Assembly (NCBI GenBank): GCA_934464705.1
Contig: CAKSKB010000016.1
Coordinates: 1 to 64,000 of the forward strand
Origin: an uncultured Clostridia bacterium
Lineage (GTDB): Bacteria > Bacillota > Clostridia > HGM11514
DNA: 64,000 bases
Direction of reading: 5' to 3'
Under the pieces are notes generated by a model. It made no database searches, was not told the origin of the DNA, and saw only the letters and a program-made list of their open reading frames with translations. Every line of letters begins with the position of its first letter. The first letter of the stretch is position 1. The position numbers were made by a program, and so were the translations under genes. This document shows positions 1-7,685 of this stretch, piece after piece.

Positions 1-335
1 GTCATATCAAGGTCTGCCGTCATCTTGTAATAACGAACCAGCGAGCCGCTTCCGGGGCGGCTTGCATACCAGCCGGTGCTTCCGAAGAGTTCCCATTTGG
101 TTGTTGTATCAGGAATAATTATTTCGGCATCTGTGCTGTAAAGCCCCTTATCCTGATAATTTTCGTTCGTGAGGTAAACAAGTTTTGCCAAATCTTCAGG
201 TGTTTGAATGAGGTACGGCTCCTCCGCCGTGCCTTTGCCCGCAAAGTACAGGTTTGCATCATCGGCAAATACACCGCACGGCAGAGCCGTCAGCATAAGT
301 GCCAAAGCAAGTAATAAGACAATCAGTTTTTTCAT
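1..335 (-). CDS. Secreted surface protein, N-terminal part (runs off window start)
   Basis: The minus strand reads open from an ATG at 335 to the window edge, giving the first 111 residues of a larger protein. It has a Lys-rich start, a hydrophobic stretch and a likely signal-peptidase site near residue 25 (GVFA|DD). The mature part (YFAGKGTAEEPYLIQTPEDLA, then RYYKMTADLDM) matches the N-terminal block of the proteins at 36362-38089 and 30242-36334, so it is a third member of that family. The block resembles GLUG/adhesin-like repeats at the front of large cell-surface proteins. The signal-peptide DNA is close to that of 38089, pointing to recent paralogy. Its C-terminus, and so any anchoring domain, is outside the window. 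Confidence 0.85.
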   Translation of the reverse strand, partial: MKKLIVLLLALALMLTALPCGVFADDANLYFAGKGTAEEPYLIQTPEDLAKLVYLTNENYQDKGLYSTDAEIIIPDTTTKWELFGSTGWYASRPGSGSLVRYYKMTADLDM

Positions 336-385
336 TTCTAAATCACTCCTTCATTTATTTTGAAAACGATTGTGCCTATGAAAAT

Positions 386-413
386 AGAATAACACAAAAT
401 GAAATAATGTCAA
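386..413 (-). promoter_or_regulatory. Promoter of the surface-protein gene at 335
   Basis: On the minus strand a perfect -35 TTGACA (408-413) and a -10 TATTCT (386-391) are separated by 16 bp, about 50 bp upstream of the ATG at 335. The -35 lies close to the palindromic operator pair at 424-461, so the two divergent genes probably share control. Confidence 0.6.
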
Positions 414-423
414 TCGGATTTTC

Positions 424-461
424 TACGAAAATTTTTCGAAAAACTACGAAAAGTTTTCGTA
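424..461. promoter_or_regulatory. Tandem palindromic operator, probable DeoR-regulator site
   Basis: Two 17-bp copies of TACGAAAA-N-TTTTCG occur at 424-440 and 445-461. The second is a perfect palindrome around its centre (TACGAAAAGTTTTCGTA); the first loses symmetry only in its last two bases. Centres are 21 bp apart, two helical turns, which places both on one DNA face. They sit between the divergent promoters of the surface-protein gene and the DeoR regulator, as expected for autoregulation. Which protein binds is inferred from position. Confidence 0.65.
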
Positions 462-467
462 AACATA

Positions 468-496
468 TTGACGCAATTGCATTTATGTGGTATAAT
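468..496 (+). promoter_or_regulatory. Promoter of the DeoR regulator gene
   Basis: TTGACG (468-473), a 17-bp spacer and a perfect TATAAT (491-496) lie just after the operator pair. Transcription would start near 503, about 20 bases before the TTG start codon. Confidence 0.75.
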
Positions 497-522
497 ATGT
501 ATTTGTTTGGAGGTGTTTGGAT

Positions 523-1302
523 TTGTTTGCAAACGAAAGGCAAAGCAAAATCTGTGATATAGTAAAAAAAAGCGGTGCGGTAACCACATCGGAGCTTGTA
601 AAAGAGTTCAAAGTTTCCGTAGAAACCGTAAGGCGTGACCTTCTGGAACTTGAAAGCAGCGGAAAACTGCAAAGGGTTCACGGAGGTGCGGTAAAGATAA
701 GCAAAATGCGCGAATTTCATAACCGCAGCAAAAGAGATAATGAACACAGCGGAGAAAAGAAGGCTCTCGGCAAAACTGCCGCAAGCTTTGTTTCGCCGGG
801 GGACACGATAGCGGTTGACATAGGCAGCACGGCAGTCGGGTTTGCGGAAAGCATAAAATCAATACCAAATCTCACAGTTGTTACACATTCGGGTGATGTG
901 TTTGAAATACTCAAAAGCAGCCATAACACAAAAGTTATTCTGATAGGCGGCGAATTTTCCGCAGAGGAAAATTCGTTTTACGGTCCTCTTACGCTGCAAA
1001 CATATCAGAAGCTGCATGTTAACAAGTCATTCATTCTTCCGTCGGCTGTTTCGCTGAATTTCGGAATATGCGACTTCTTAAGCGAATATTACATTCTGCA
1101 AAAAACGCTTATCGGAATCTGTGACCGTGCGTTTATTCTGGCGGACAGCTCAAAGTATGAAAAAAAGGCACTCTACAAGCTTGATGACATGAAGGCGGAA
1201 TACACCTATATAACAGACGCCGCCCTACCCGAAAGCCTGAAAAAGCTTTACAGCGAAAACGGACTTAATGTGATTACTTCAAAGGATGATATAAACAAAT
1301 GA
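523..1302 (+). CDS. DeoR/GlpR family transcriptional regulator of sugar metabolism
   Basis: This 259-residue protein has a winged helix-turn-helix at residues 1-55 (recognition helix around VSVETVRRDLLELES), then the DeoRC sugar-phosphate sensing fold with DIGST near 99-103, IGGE near 141-144 and ADSSKY later on. The TTG at 523 was chosen because GGAGG at 509-513 lies 9 bases before it and the family usually begins MxxxERQ. A TTG at 517 would leave only 3 bases. The next gene overlaps by 4 bases, so a phosphorylated sugar handled by that transporter is the likely effector. The double palindrome upstream suggests autoregulation. Family certain; effector unknown. Confidence 0.93.
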   Translation: MFANERQSKICDIVKKSGAVTTSELVKEFKVSVETVRRDLLELESSGKLQRVHGGAVKISKMREFHNRSKRDNEHSGEKKALGKTAASFVSPGDTIAVDIGSTAVGFAESIKSIPNLTVVTHSGDVFEILKSSHNTKVILIGGEFSAEENSFYGPLTLQTYQKLHVNKSFILPSAVSLNFGICDFLSEYYILQKTLIGICDRAFILADSSKYEKKALYKLDDMKAEYTYITDAALPESLKKLYSENGLNVITSKDDINK

Positions 1303-2513
1303 CAATTACCGAAAAAATCAAAGACAAAAAGACAGTTCACATAATTTCAATATTTTTTATGCTCTGTTACTTCATCAGCTATGTAACGAGAATAAACTAC
1401 GGCGCAATCATAGCCGAAATGGAAAGCGCACGGCACATATCGAAATCTCTCCTCTCGCTTACGCTTTCGGGGAGCGCCGTTACATATGCGGCCGGGCAGA
1501 TAATAAGCGGATATCTCGGTGATAAGTTTCAGCCGAAAAGGCTTATATTTATCGGGCTTCTCACAACGGTTGCGACAAATATTGCCGTCCCGTTTGCAGA
1601 AAGCATAACGCTTACAATTGCAATATGGTGCATAAACGGATTTGCCCAGGCATTCATGTGGCCGCCGCTTGTGAAGATGATGACGAGCATGTTCACGATG
1701 GAGGATTATACAAAAGCGTGCATTATAGTTTCGTGCGGCGCCTCTGTGGGAACAATTGCAGTTTACCTCATTTCGCCGCTTATAATATCCGTTTCCGGGT
1801 GGAAGGAAGTTTTTTGGGTGTCGGCTGCGGCGGCAGCTGTATTTTCGGCTGTGTGGCTGAAATTCTGTCCGAATGTGAAGATTTCACACCAACAAAAAAG
1901 GAGCCTTGATAACGGCTCCGGCAGAAAATTTATAACACCGCTTATGGTTTTGATTATGATTGCCATTATCCTGCAAGGCTCGCTTCGTGACGGGGTCACA
2001 ACCTGGATGCCGTCGCTCATATCCGAAACATACAATATGAGCAGTACAATTGCGATTTTAAGCGGTGTGGTGCTCCCGATTTTTTCGATGCTCAGCTACA
2101 CGCTTACAGAACTGCTTTATAAAAAAGTTATCAAAAATATCATGGTTTGCTCCGGTGCGATATATGTTATGTCCGCCGCTGCGGGCGTTCTGCTGCTTGC
2201 ATCAAGCGGTAAAAGCGCCGTACTTTCGATTATAAGCTGTATGCTCATAACCGGGTGCATGCACGGGGTAAATCTTCTTCTCATAAGCTTCACGCCGCCG
2301 TTTTTTGCAAAATCCGGCAAAGCGGCATTCGCATCGGGGCTGCTTAACTCCTGCACATATATAGGAAGCTCAATATCGGTTTACGGCTTTGCAAAAATAA
2401 CCGAAAACACAAGCTGGAACACCACGCTGTGGCTTTGGCTTGCCATATCGGTTCTCGGCGTAATACTGTGTTTCGCGTCTTCCGGACTCTGGAAACGGGA
2501 CATGATGAATTAA
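1299..2513 (+). CDS. MFS transporter, organophosphate/hexose-phosphate antiporter type
   Basis: A 404-residue, about 12-helix membrane protein of the major facilitator superfamily. The first helix region (YFISYVTRINYGAI) and the loop 2-3 motif (GYLGDKFQPKRLI) fit the OPA group, which exchanges sugar phosphates or glycerol 3-phosphate for phosphate (GlpT, UhpT, UhpC). The start ATG overlaps the regulator stop (ATGA), so translation is coupled and the regulator probably controls it. It could be a sensor-type UhpC relative, but no two-component system is nearby, so transport is likelier. Its stop overlaps tail-to-tail with hisJ. Substrate unknown. Confidence 0.85.
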   Translation: MTITEKIKDKKTVHIISIFFMLCYFISYVTRINYGAIIAEMESARHISKSLLSLTLSGSAVTYAAGQIISGYLGDKFQPKRLIFIGLLTTVATNIAVPFAESITLTIAIWCINGFAQAFMWPPLVKMMTSMFTMEDYTKACIIVSCGASVGTIAVYLISPLIISVSGWKEVFWVSAAAAAVFSAVWLKFCPNVKISHQQKRSLDNGSGRKFITPLMVLIMIAIILQGSLRDGVTTWMPSLISETYNMSSTIAILSGVVLPIFSMLSYTLTELLYKKVIKNIMVCSGAIYVMSAAAGVLLLASSGKSAVLSIISCMLITGCMHGVNLLLISFTPPFFAKSGKAAFASGLLNSCTYIGSSISVYGFAKITENTSWNTTLWLWLAISVLGVILCFASSGLWKRDMMN

Positions 2514-3298
2514 AGCGAAACCGCTTTCGGCTTTCCGCCCACATAGCATATATACGAATCAAAACCGCAGCTTTTTGCAAGATTGCACGCATCGGCAAAA
2601 CCGAAATCAAGCTTGGTTTTATCGTGGCAGTCGGTTGAAACCGTTATGCTGCCGCCCAATTCCTTCAGTCTTTTCAGTATAAATGGCGCAGGGTAGATTT
2701 TATCATACCCTCTCGCAATCGCCCCGGTATTAATTTCAAACGGCTTGCCGTATTTTGCCGCTTCCTCAAGGCTTTCAAGGCAGAGGGAGCGGTATTTTTT
2801 GTCGTCCTCGTCAAAAATGCCGCCGAATTTGGTTATTAAATCAAAATGCCCAATTATATCCGCTTTTGTGCGCTTCGGACAAAGCGCCGCCGCCTCGTAA
2901 TAATTAGCCGCAAATTTAAGAGGGTCGCCGCCGAACGCTTCGTTTATCGCCTTAAGCGTTACATCACGGCTGTTATCGACCCCAAAGAACATTCCGCCGG
3001 TATGCACGAAATGAACCGAGCCTATTCGGAAATCGGTTTCAAATCCCGGCTCATCGGAATAAAAATCCTGTTCAATTCCGCACAGGATATTAATTTTACC
3101 GGCATATTCCGATTTAAGCCTTTGAATTTCATCAAAATACTTTTTCTCGTCAGAGATACACCACTTGCAGTCAGGAAGCTTTGAATGACCCGAAAATCCA
3201 AGGGTATCAATCCCGAGTTCTATCGCCGCAAGAACCATTTCCTCCGGCGTGTCCTTACCGTCGCAAAAACAGGTGTGGGTGTGCATATTTGAAATCAT
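2510..3298 (-). CDS. hisJ: Histidinol-phosphatase, PHP family
   Basis: This 262-residue PHP-superfamily phosphoesterase removes phosphate from L-histidinol phosphate, the step before HisD. The metal-binding signature HTHTCFCDGK is at residues 6-15. Further PHP ligands are in GIEQDF, in the GHFDLI segment and in STDCHDK near the C-terminus. It is last in the his operon and overlaps hisIE by ATGA, with AGGAG 11 bases upstream. This PHP form is unrelated to the HAD-type phosphatase fused to HisB in enterobacteria, and the HisB here has no phosphatase domain, so this gene completes the pathway. Confidence 0.93.
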   Translation of the reverse strand: MISNMHTHTCFCDGKDTPEEMVLAAIELGIDTLGFSGHSKLPDCKWCISDEKKYFDEIQRLKSEYAGKINILCGIEQDFYSDEPGFETDFRIGSVHFVHTGGMFFGVDNSRDVTLKAINEAFGGDPLKFAANYYEAAALCPKRTKADIIGHFDLITKFGGIFDEDDKKYRSLCLESLEEAAKYGKPFEINTGAIARGYDKIYPAPFILKRLKELGGSITVSTDCHDKTKLDFGFADACNLAKSCGFDSYICYVGGKPKAVSL

Positions 3299-3945
3299 TT
3301 TGTCATTTTCTCCTGTTTAACCTTGTGGTCAATAACATGGCGCGAGGCAAGCTCGTCCCTTATTTCGTCAAGCGATATGCCCATTTCGCACATGAGCACC
3401 ATCACATGATATGCAAGGTCGGCAATCTCATATATAGTTTCCGCTTTGTCCTCCGCCTTGGCGGCAATTATAACCTCGGTGCTCTCCTCCCCGACCTTTT
3501 TGAGGATTTTATCAAGTCCCTTTTCAAAAAGATAAGTCGTATATGACCCCTCTTTCTTGTCGGTTTTTCTGCCCTCAATCAGCCCCATAAGACCTTCGGG
3601 AGAAAAATACGGAACCTCCTTGTTTTCATAAACAACATCATTGAAGCATGAGTCCGTACCCTTATGGCAGGCAGGTCCGTCCTTTTTGACGGAAACCGTC
3701 AGGGCGTCAAAGTCGCAGTCGGCGGTAATCTTCACAATATGCTGAAAATTACCCGAAGTTTCGCCCTTTCTCCAGAGCGTCTTTCTGGAACGAGACCAAA
3801 AGCAGGTTTTGCCTTCCTTCATACTGATTTCCAGACTTTCGCGGTTCATATATGCAACCGTGAGTACCTTCCCCGACTCCGCATCCGTGACAACCGCCGG
3901 GATAAGACCGTTTTCGTCAAATTTAAGCTTGTTAATATCAAACAC
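3295..3945 (-). CDS. hisIE: Bifunctional phosphoribosyl-AMP cyclohydrolase / phosphoribosyl-ATP pyrophosphatase
   Basis: The fusion catalyses steps 2 and 3 of histidine synthesis in the cytoplasm. The N-terminal half is HisI, with its metal-ligand cysteines in ADCDFDA and GPACHKGTDSC. The C-terminal half is HisE, an all-alpha MazG-like pyrophosphatase with KKVGEESTEVIIAAK and YEIADLAYHV. I place the start at the GTG at 3945: it has GAAAGG 8 bases upstream and opens FDINKLKFDENGL, where HisI proteins normally begin. An ATG at 3972 is in frame but lacks a ribosome site and would overlap hisF by 14 bases. It overlaps hisJ by 4 bases. Confidence 0.93.
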   Translation of the reverse strand: MFDINKLKFDENGLIPAVVTDAESGKVLTVAYMNRESLEISMKEGKTCFWSRSRKTLWRKGETSGNFQHIVKITADCDFDALTVSVKKDGPACHKGTDSCFNDVVYENKEVPYFSPEGLMGLIEGRKTDKKEGSYTTYLFEKGLDKILKKVGEESTEVIIAAKAEDKAETIYEIADLAYHVMVLMCEMGISLDEIRDELASRHVIDHKVKQEKMTK

Positions 3946-3958
3946 AAAATCAACCCTT

Positions 3959-4720
3959 TCAGATTCGTACATTTATTCCGTTTTGTTTTAATTCTTTTTT
4001 CAAATCCGGTATTTTGACCTCCCCGAAATGGAAAATCGACGCCGCAAGACCTGCGTCAACCCCCGGAACCGATTTAAACAAGTCCACAAAATCCGCCGAA
4101 GAACCCGCACCGCCCGAAGCAATTACCGGAACCCTCACAACATCGCAGACCGCCGAAAGCATTTCCAAATCGAAGCCGCCTTTAACACCGTCCGTATCTA
4201 TCGAATTAAGAACAATTTCGCCGGCGCCGTCCGAAACGCCCTTTTTTATCCACTCAACAGCGTCAATGCCGGTGTTTTCCCTTCCGCCTTTTGCGAAAAC
4301 CGTAAACCGCCCGTCAACACGCTTTGCGTCAACCGACAAAACCACGCACTGGCTGCCGTACTTAGCCGCGGCTTCTTTTATAAGCGATGGATTTTTAAGC
4401 GCACCCGAATTGACGCTGACCTTGTCCGCACCGCACTTTAATACACGGTCAAAATCGTCAAGCCCTGAAATTCCGCCGCCGACCGTAAGAGGTATGAAAA
4501 CCTCAGACGCTGTTTTCCTCAGAATGTCGGTAAAAAGTCTGCGCCCGTCGGAGGAGGCGGTTATGTCATAAAAGACCAGTTCGTCCGCACCGCCGTCGCT
4601 GTAAAGCTTTGCAAGGCTCACGGGAGAATCAACATCGCCCAAATCCTTGAAATTAACGCCTTTTACCACCCTTCCGTCCTTAACATCAAGGCACGGAATT
4701 ATCCTTTTTGTAAGCATCAT
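3959..4720 (-). CDS. hisF: Imidazole glycerol phosphate synthase, cyclase subunit
   Basis: HisF (253 residues) is a TIM barrel that uses ammonia delivered by HisH to form imidazole glycerol phosphate and AICAR from PRFAR. The two catalytic aspartates are visible in CLDVKDG (near residue 12) and in LSVDAKR (near 131). The phosphate-binding loops GGGI and ASGGAG are in place. GGAGGTGAA precedes two consecutive ATGs. The first (4720) overlaps the hisA stop as ATGA; the second, three bases on, has slightly better spacing. Length and motifs are normal for the family. Confidence 0.97.
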   Translation of the reverse strand: MMLTKRIIPCLDVKDGRVVKGVNFKDLGDVDSPVSLAKLYSDGGADELVFYDITASSDGRRLFTDILRKTASEVFIPLTVGGGISGLDDFDRVLKCGADKVSVNSGALKNPSLIKEAAAKYGSQCVVLSVDAKRVDGRFTVFAKGGRENTGIDAVEWIKKGVSDGAGEIVLNSIDTDGVKGGFDLEMLSAVCDVVRVPVIASGGAGSSADFVDLFKSVPGVDAGLAASIFHFGEVKIPDLKKELKQNGINVRI

Positions 4721-5430
4721 TTCACCTCCGAAATTGCCGCTTTCAGGTCAATGTCGCCCGTGTACAGCGCCTTTCCGAGAATCGCCCCGCTTATGTCGGT
4801 TTCGTTAAGTTTAATTATATCGTTTATGGACGAAATTCCGCCGGAAGCAACAATATCCATCGAAAAGCTGCCGCTCAAGTCACGGTAAAGCTTAAGGTTT
4901 GTTCCGCCGAGGAGACCGTCTTTGGAAATATCTGTAACAATAATGGTGGACACTCCTATTTTTTCAAGTTCACGGCAGAACGCAAAGCAATCCGTCCCGG
5001 AGGCCTTTACCCAACCGTGTGTTGCAACGATACCGTCCTTTATATCCACGCCGACCGCAATCTGAGAACCGTATTTTTCAACTGTTCTTTTGAGGAAATC
5101 GGGATTCTCCACCGCAGCAGTTCCCAAAATCACACGGAAAACGCCTGCGTCAAGGTACTTTTCAATGGTACTTTCGTTTCTTATACCGCCGCCGACCTCA
5201 ACTTTAAGGCTCGTCGAGCGCACAATTTCCTCTATAACACCGATGTTTGGCGTAGTACCGAATTTTGCGCCTTCAAGGTCGACAACATGCAGAAACTCCG
5301 CCCCGCATTTCTGAAATCCGATAGCAATTTCAACCGGATTGTCACTGTAGACCGTCATTTGCGAATAATCGCCCATTTTAAGCCTTACAACCTTTTTTTC
5401 GTATAAATCTATTGCCGGAAATAACTTCAT
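4717..5430 (-). CDS. hisA: Phosphoribosylformimino-AICAR-phosphate isomerase
   Basis: HisA (237 residues) is a half-barrel-duplicated TIM barrel paralogous to HisF. It isomerises ProFAR to PRFAR. Asp8 in FPAIDLYEKK and the second catalytic Asp in GVDIKDG (near 129) are present, with phosphate-binding GGGIR and ASGGIS loops. It shares 4-base overlaps with hisH upstream and hisF downstream. The order hisH-hisA-hisF is the classic core of bacterial his operons and supports coupled production of the HisF/HisH pair with its substrate source. Confidence 0.97.
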   Translation of the reverse strand: MKLFPAIDLYEKKVVRLKMGDYSQMTVYSDNPVEIAIGFQKCGAEFLHVVDLEGAKFGTTPNIGVIEEIVRSTSLKVEVGGGIRNESTIEKYLDAGVFRVILGTAAVENPDFLKRTVEKYGSQIAVGVDIKDGIVATHGWVKASGTDCFAFCRELEKIGVSTIIVTDISKDGLLGGTNLKLYRDLSGSFSMDIVASGGISSINDIIKLNETDISGAILGKALYTGDIDLKAAISEVK

Positions 5431-6041
5431 GCTTCCACCTCACAGAATGCTTTTAGAATTTTAAGACCCGTATCGCCGCTTTTTTCCGGGTGAAACTGCG
5501 TACCGTAAACATTGCCCGATTCGACCGATGCGGTAAGCGCCGTGCCGTAATCGGCATAAGCCGTTACAAACTCATCGCAGTCTTTCGCCGCATATGAATG
5601 GACAAAGTAGACATAATCGCCGTCGCTGATATACTTATACAGTCTGCTGCGGTTTTCGGTAAACCGAAGGGCGTTCCAGCCCATATGCGGAACCTTCAGT
5701 CCGCCGATTTCGGGTGCAATCGGCTTTACCGAGCCTTTTATAAGCGCCAGTCCGTCACACTCGCCGAATTCATAGCTTTTCCCGAACAAAAGCTGCATTC
5801 CGAGGCAAATCCCCAATATCGGAATCCCCCTTATTGCCGCAGTTTTCACGACATCTCCGAGCCCTGTTTCGGACAGTTTTTCCGCGGCGTCCGCAAATGC
5901 GCCGACCCCCGGAAGAATTATACGGCTTGCAGAAAGAATTTCATTTCCGCTCCCCGAAACCACAGCCGCTTCCCCGATTTTTGAGAGCGAGCTTTTAAGC
6001 GAGAACAGGTTGCCCACGCCGTAATCCACAATAACCGTCAT
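5427..6041 (-). CDS. hisH: Imidazole glycerol phosphate synthase, glutaminase subunit
   Basis: HisH (204 residues) is a class I glutamine amidotransferase that feeds ammonia to HisF. The catalytic triad can be read directly: nucleophile Cys79 in GICLGMQLLF, and His184 and Glu186 in TQFHPEKSG. The oxyanion loop PGVGAF is near residues 44-49. It overlaps hisB upstream and hisA downstream by 4 bases. Nothing is missing compared with characterised HisH proteins. Confidence 0.97.
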   Translation of the reverse strand: MTVIVDYGVGNLFSLKSSLSKIGEAAVVSGSGNEILSASRIILPGVGAFADAAEKLSETGLGDVVKTAAIRGIPILGICLGMQLLFGKSYEFGECDGLALIKGSVKPIAPEIGGLKVPHMGWNALRFTENRSRLYKYISDGDYVYFVHSYAAKDCDEFVTAYADYGTALTASVESGNVYGTQFHPEKSGDTGLKILKAFCEVEA

Positions 6042-6628
6042 ACAAGCACCCCTTTTGTTGAAGGAATTTCGCCGCCGAGTTCGGGGTTAATTCTTACCGC
6101 ATCCGAAAGCGAACGCGCAAAAGCCTTGAAAGCGCACTCCGCAATATGATGCGAATTTTTGCCCCTAAGCTGCACAAAATGAAGCGTTATTGCGGCGCAT
6201 CTTGCAAATGCCGCAAAAAATTCGTCAATCAGTTCCGTATCAAAATCGCCGATTTTTTCGGTCTGAAAGTCAAAATCGCTTTGGTAATATCCCCGTCCCG
6301 AAACATCTATCGCAGAAATAACCAGACTTTCGTCCATCGGCAGGCAGCGGTCGGCATAGCGGTTTATTCCGCCCATATCACCGAGAGCCTTTGAAAAAGC
6401 CTCCCCGAGGGCAATGCCTATATCCTCCGTTGTGTGATGATAATCCACATCGGTATCGCCTTTGCACGAAACTGCCAAATCAAACCTTCCGTGCTTTGCA
6501 AAAAGTTCAAGCATATGGTTAAGAAAACCGCAGCCGGTATTGATTTCGGCATTTCCGCAGCCTTCGATTTTAAGCTTTAATTCAATGTCCGTTTCAGCGG
6601 TTTTTCTTGTTATTTCAGCAGTCCTCAT
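6038..6628 (-). CDS. hisB: Imidazoleglycerol-phosphate dehydratase
   Basis: A 196-residue monofunctional HisB that dehydrates imidazole glycerol phosphate to imidazole acetol phosphate. Both duplicated Mn-binding motifs are present: DYHHTTEDIG in the first half and NSHHIAECAFKAFARSL in the second. There is no N-terminal phosphatase domain, consistent with a separate PHP phosphatase at the operon end. The ATG at 6628 has GGAGG 9 bases upstream. An upstream in-frame ATG at 6661 would extend into hisC coding sequence with a basic, atypical N-terminus, so I rejected it. The gene overlaps hisC by 14 bases. Confidence 0.95.
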   Translation of the reverse strand: MRTAEITRKTAETDIELKLKIEGCGNAEINTGCGFLNHMLELFAKHGRFDLAVSCKGDTDVDYHHTTEDIGIALGEAFSKALGDMGGINRYADRCLPMDESLVISAIDVSGRGYYQSDFDFQTEKIGDFDTELIDEFFAAFARCAAITLHFVQLRGKNSHHIAECAFKAFARSLSDAVRINPELGGEIPSTKGVLV

Positions 6629-7685
6629 TCCGCTTCGCCTCCGTTTTAATAATTTCTTCAAGCTTTGTCAGAAAGCAGTTCATCTGTTCATCTGTTCCAA
6701 CCGTTATCCGCAGAAAATCATTTATTTTCGGCTTGTCAAAATGCCGCACAAGCACACCGTTTTCCTTAAGCTTTTTATAGAGCAGCTCACCGCCGAGGAA
6801 ACCGTGCCTTGCAAACACAAAATTAGCCTTTGAATCCGTAAGATAAAATCCCATGCCTTTAAGCTTTTCGGCTGTATATTCCCTCGTTTTAATGATTTTC
6901 GCCGCATTTTCATCATAGTAGCGCTGAGATTTTATCGCAGCTGCCGCTGCCGCAAGCGACATTCGGTTGACATTATAAGGGTTTGTGGAACACCTTACGG
7001 TATTAAGGTCGGCGATAAGCTCACCGCTGCCGATTGCAAAGCCAACCCTTGCGCCGGCAAGCGAGCGTGACTTTGAAAAGGTCATCGTTACCAGAAGATT
7101 ATCATACTTTTTCGTAAGCGGAACCGCCGACTCCGCCCCGAAGTCAACATACGCCTCATCGATAACCACAACCGAGTTTTTATTTTCCACCGCAATTTCC
7201 CCGATTTCAGAAAGAGAAAGCGTCAGCCCCGTAGGTGCATTGGGATTTGCAATAACAATCATGCGTTCCGCGTTTTTATAGTCATTTATATCCACAGAAA
7301 AATCCGCCTTAAGCGGTTTTTCTTCATATTTAATTCCGTAAAGTTTTGAAAACACGGGATAAAATCCGTATGTAATATCCGGAAAAACCGCTCCCCGCCC
7401 GCCAAATGCCTGAAATGCAAACGACAGAATTTCATCCGAACCGTTTGCTGTTATAACATTTTCCGAATTAACACCGTATTGCTCCGCTATACAGTTTCTC
7501 AATTCAATGCAATCCGGGTCGGAATAAAGATTCAGCTTTGCGCTTTCTGCGGAAACCGCCGAAAGCACCCCGTCTGACGGAGGATACGGCGATTCGTTAG
7601 TGTTAAGCTTAATATATTCCGTGTTTTTCGGCTGCTCCCCGGGAACATACGCGTCAAGCCCGGAAAGCGTTAAAAATCTACTCAT
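6615..7685 (-). CDS. hisC: Histidinol-phosphate aminotransferase
   Basis: A 356-residue PLP-dependent fold-type I aminotransferase that converts imidazole acetol phosphate to L-histidinol phosphate with glutamate as donor. The N-terminal KLNTNESPYPPS segment typical of HisC, the NPNAPTG pyridine-contact motif, DEAYVDF and the PLP-lysine motif SKSRSLAGARVGF are all visible. The ATG at 7685 was preferred because GGAGA lies 8 bases upstream and MSRFLTLSGLDAY fits the family. A longer frame to 7757 lies inside hisD. The overlap with hisD is 8 bases. Confidence 0.95.
   Translation of the reverse strand: MSRFLTLSGLDAYVPGEQPKNTEYIKLNTNESPYPPSDGVLSAVSAESAKLNLYSDPDCIELRNCIAEQYGVNSENVITANGSDEILSFAFQAFGGRGAVFPDITYGFYPVFSKLYGIKYEEKPLKADFSVDINDYKNAERMIVIANPNAPTGLTLSLSEIGEIAVENKNSVVVIDEAYVDFGAESAVPLTKKYDNLLVTMTFSKSRSLAGARVGFAIGSGELIADLNTVRCSTNPYNVNRMSLAAAAAAIKSQRYYDENAAKIIKTREYTAEKLKGMGFYLTDSKANFVFARHGFLGGELLYKKLKENGVLVRHFDKPKINDFLRITVGTDEQMNCFLTKLEEIIKTEAKRNEDC

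Noticed and set aside
360..376. Possible catabolite-response element (TTGAAAACGATTGTG)
   Set aside because: The left half fits the CcpA consensus but the right half lacks the required CA, and no second site supports it.
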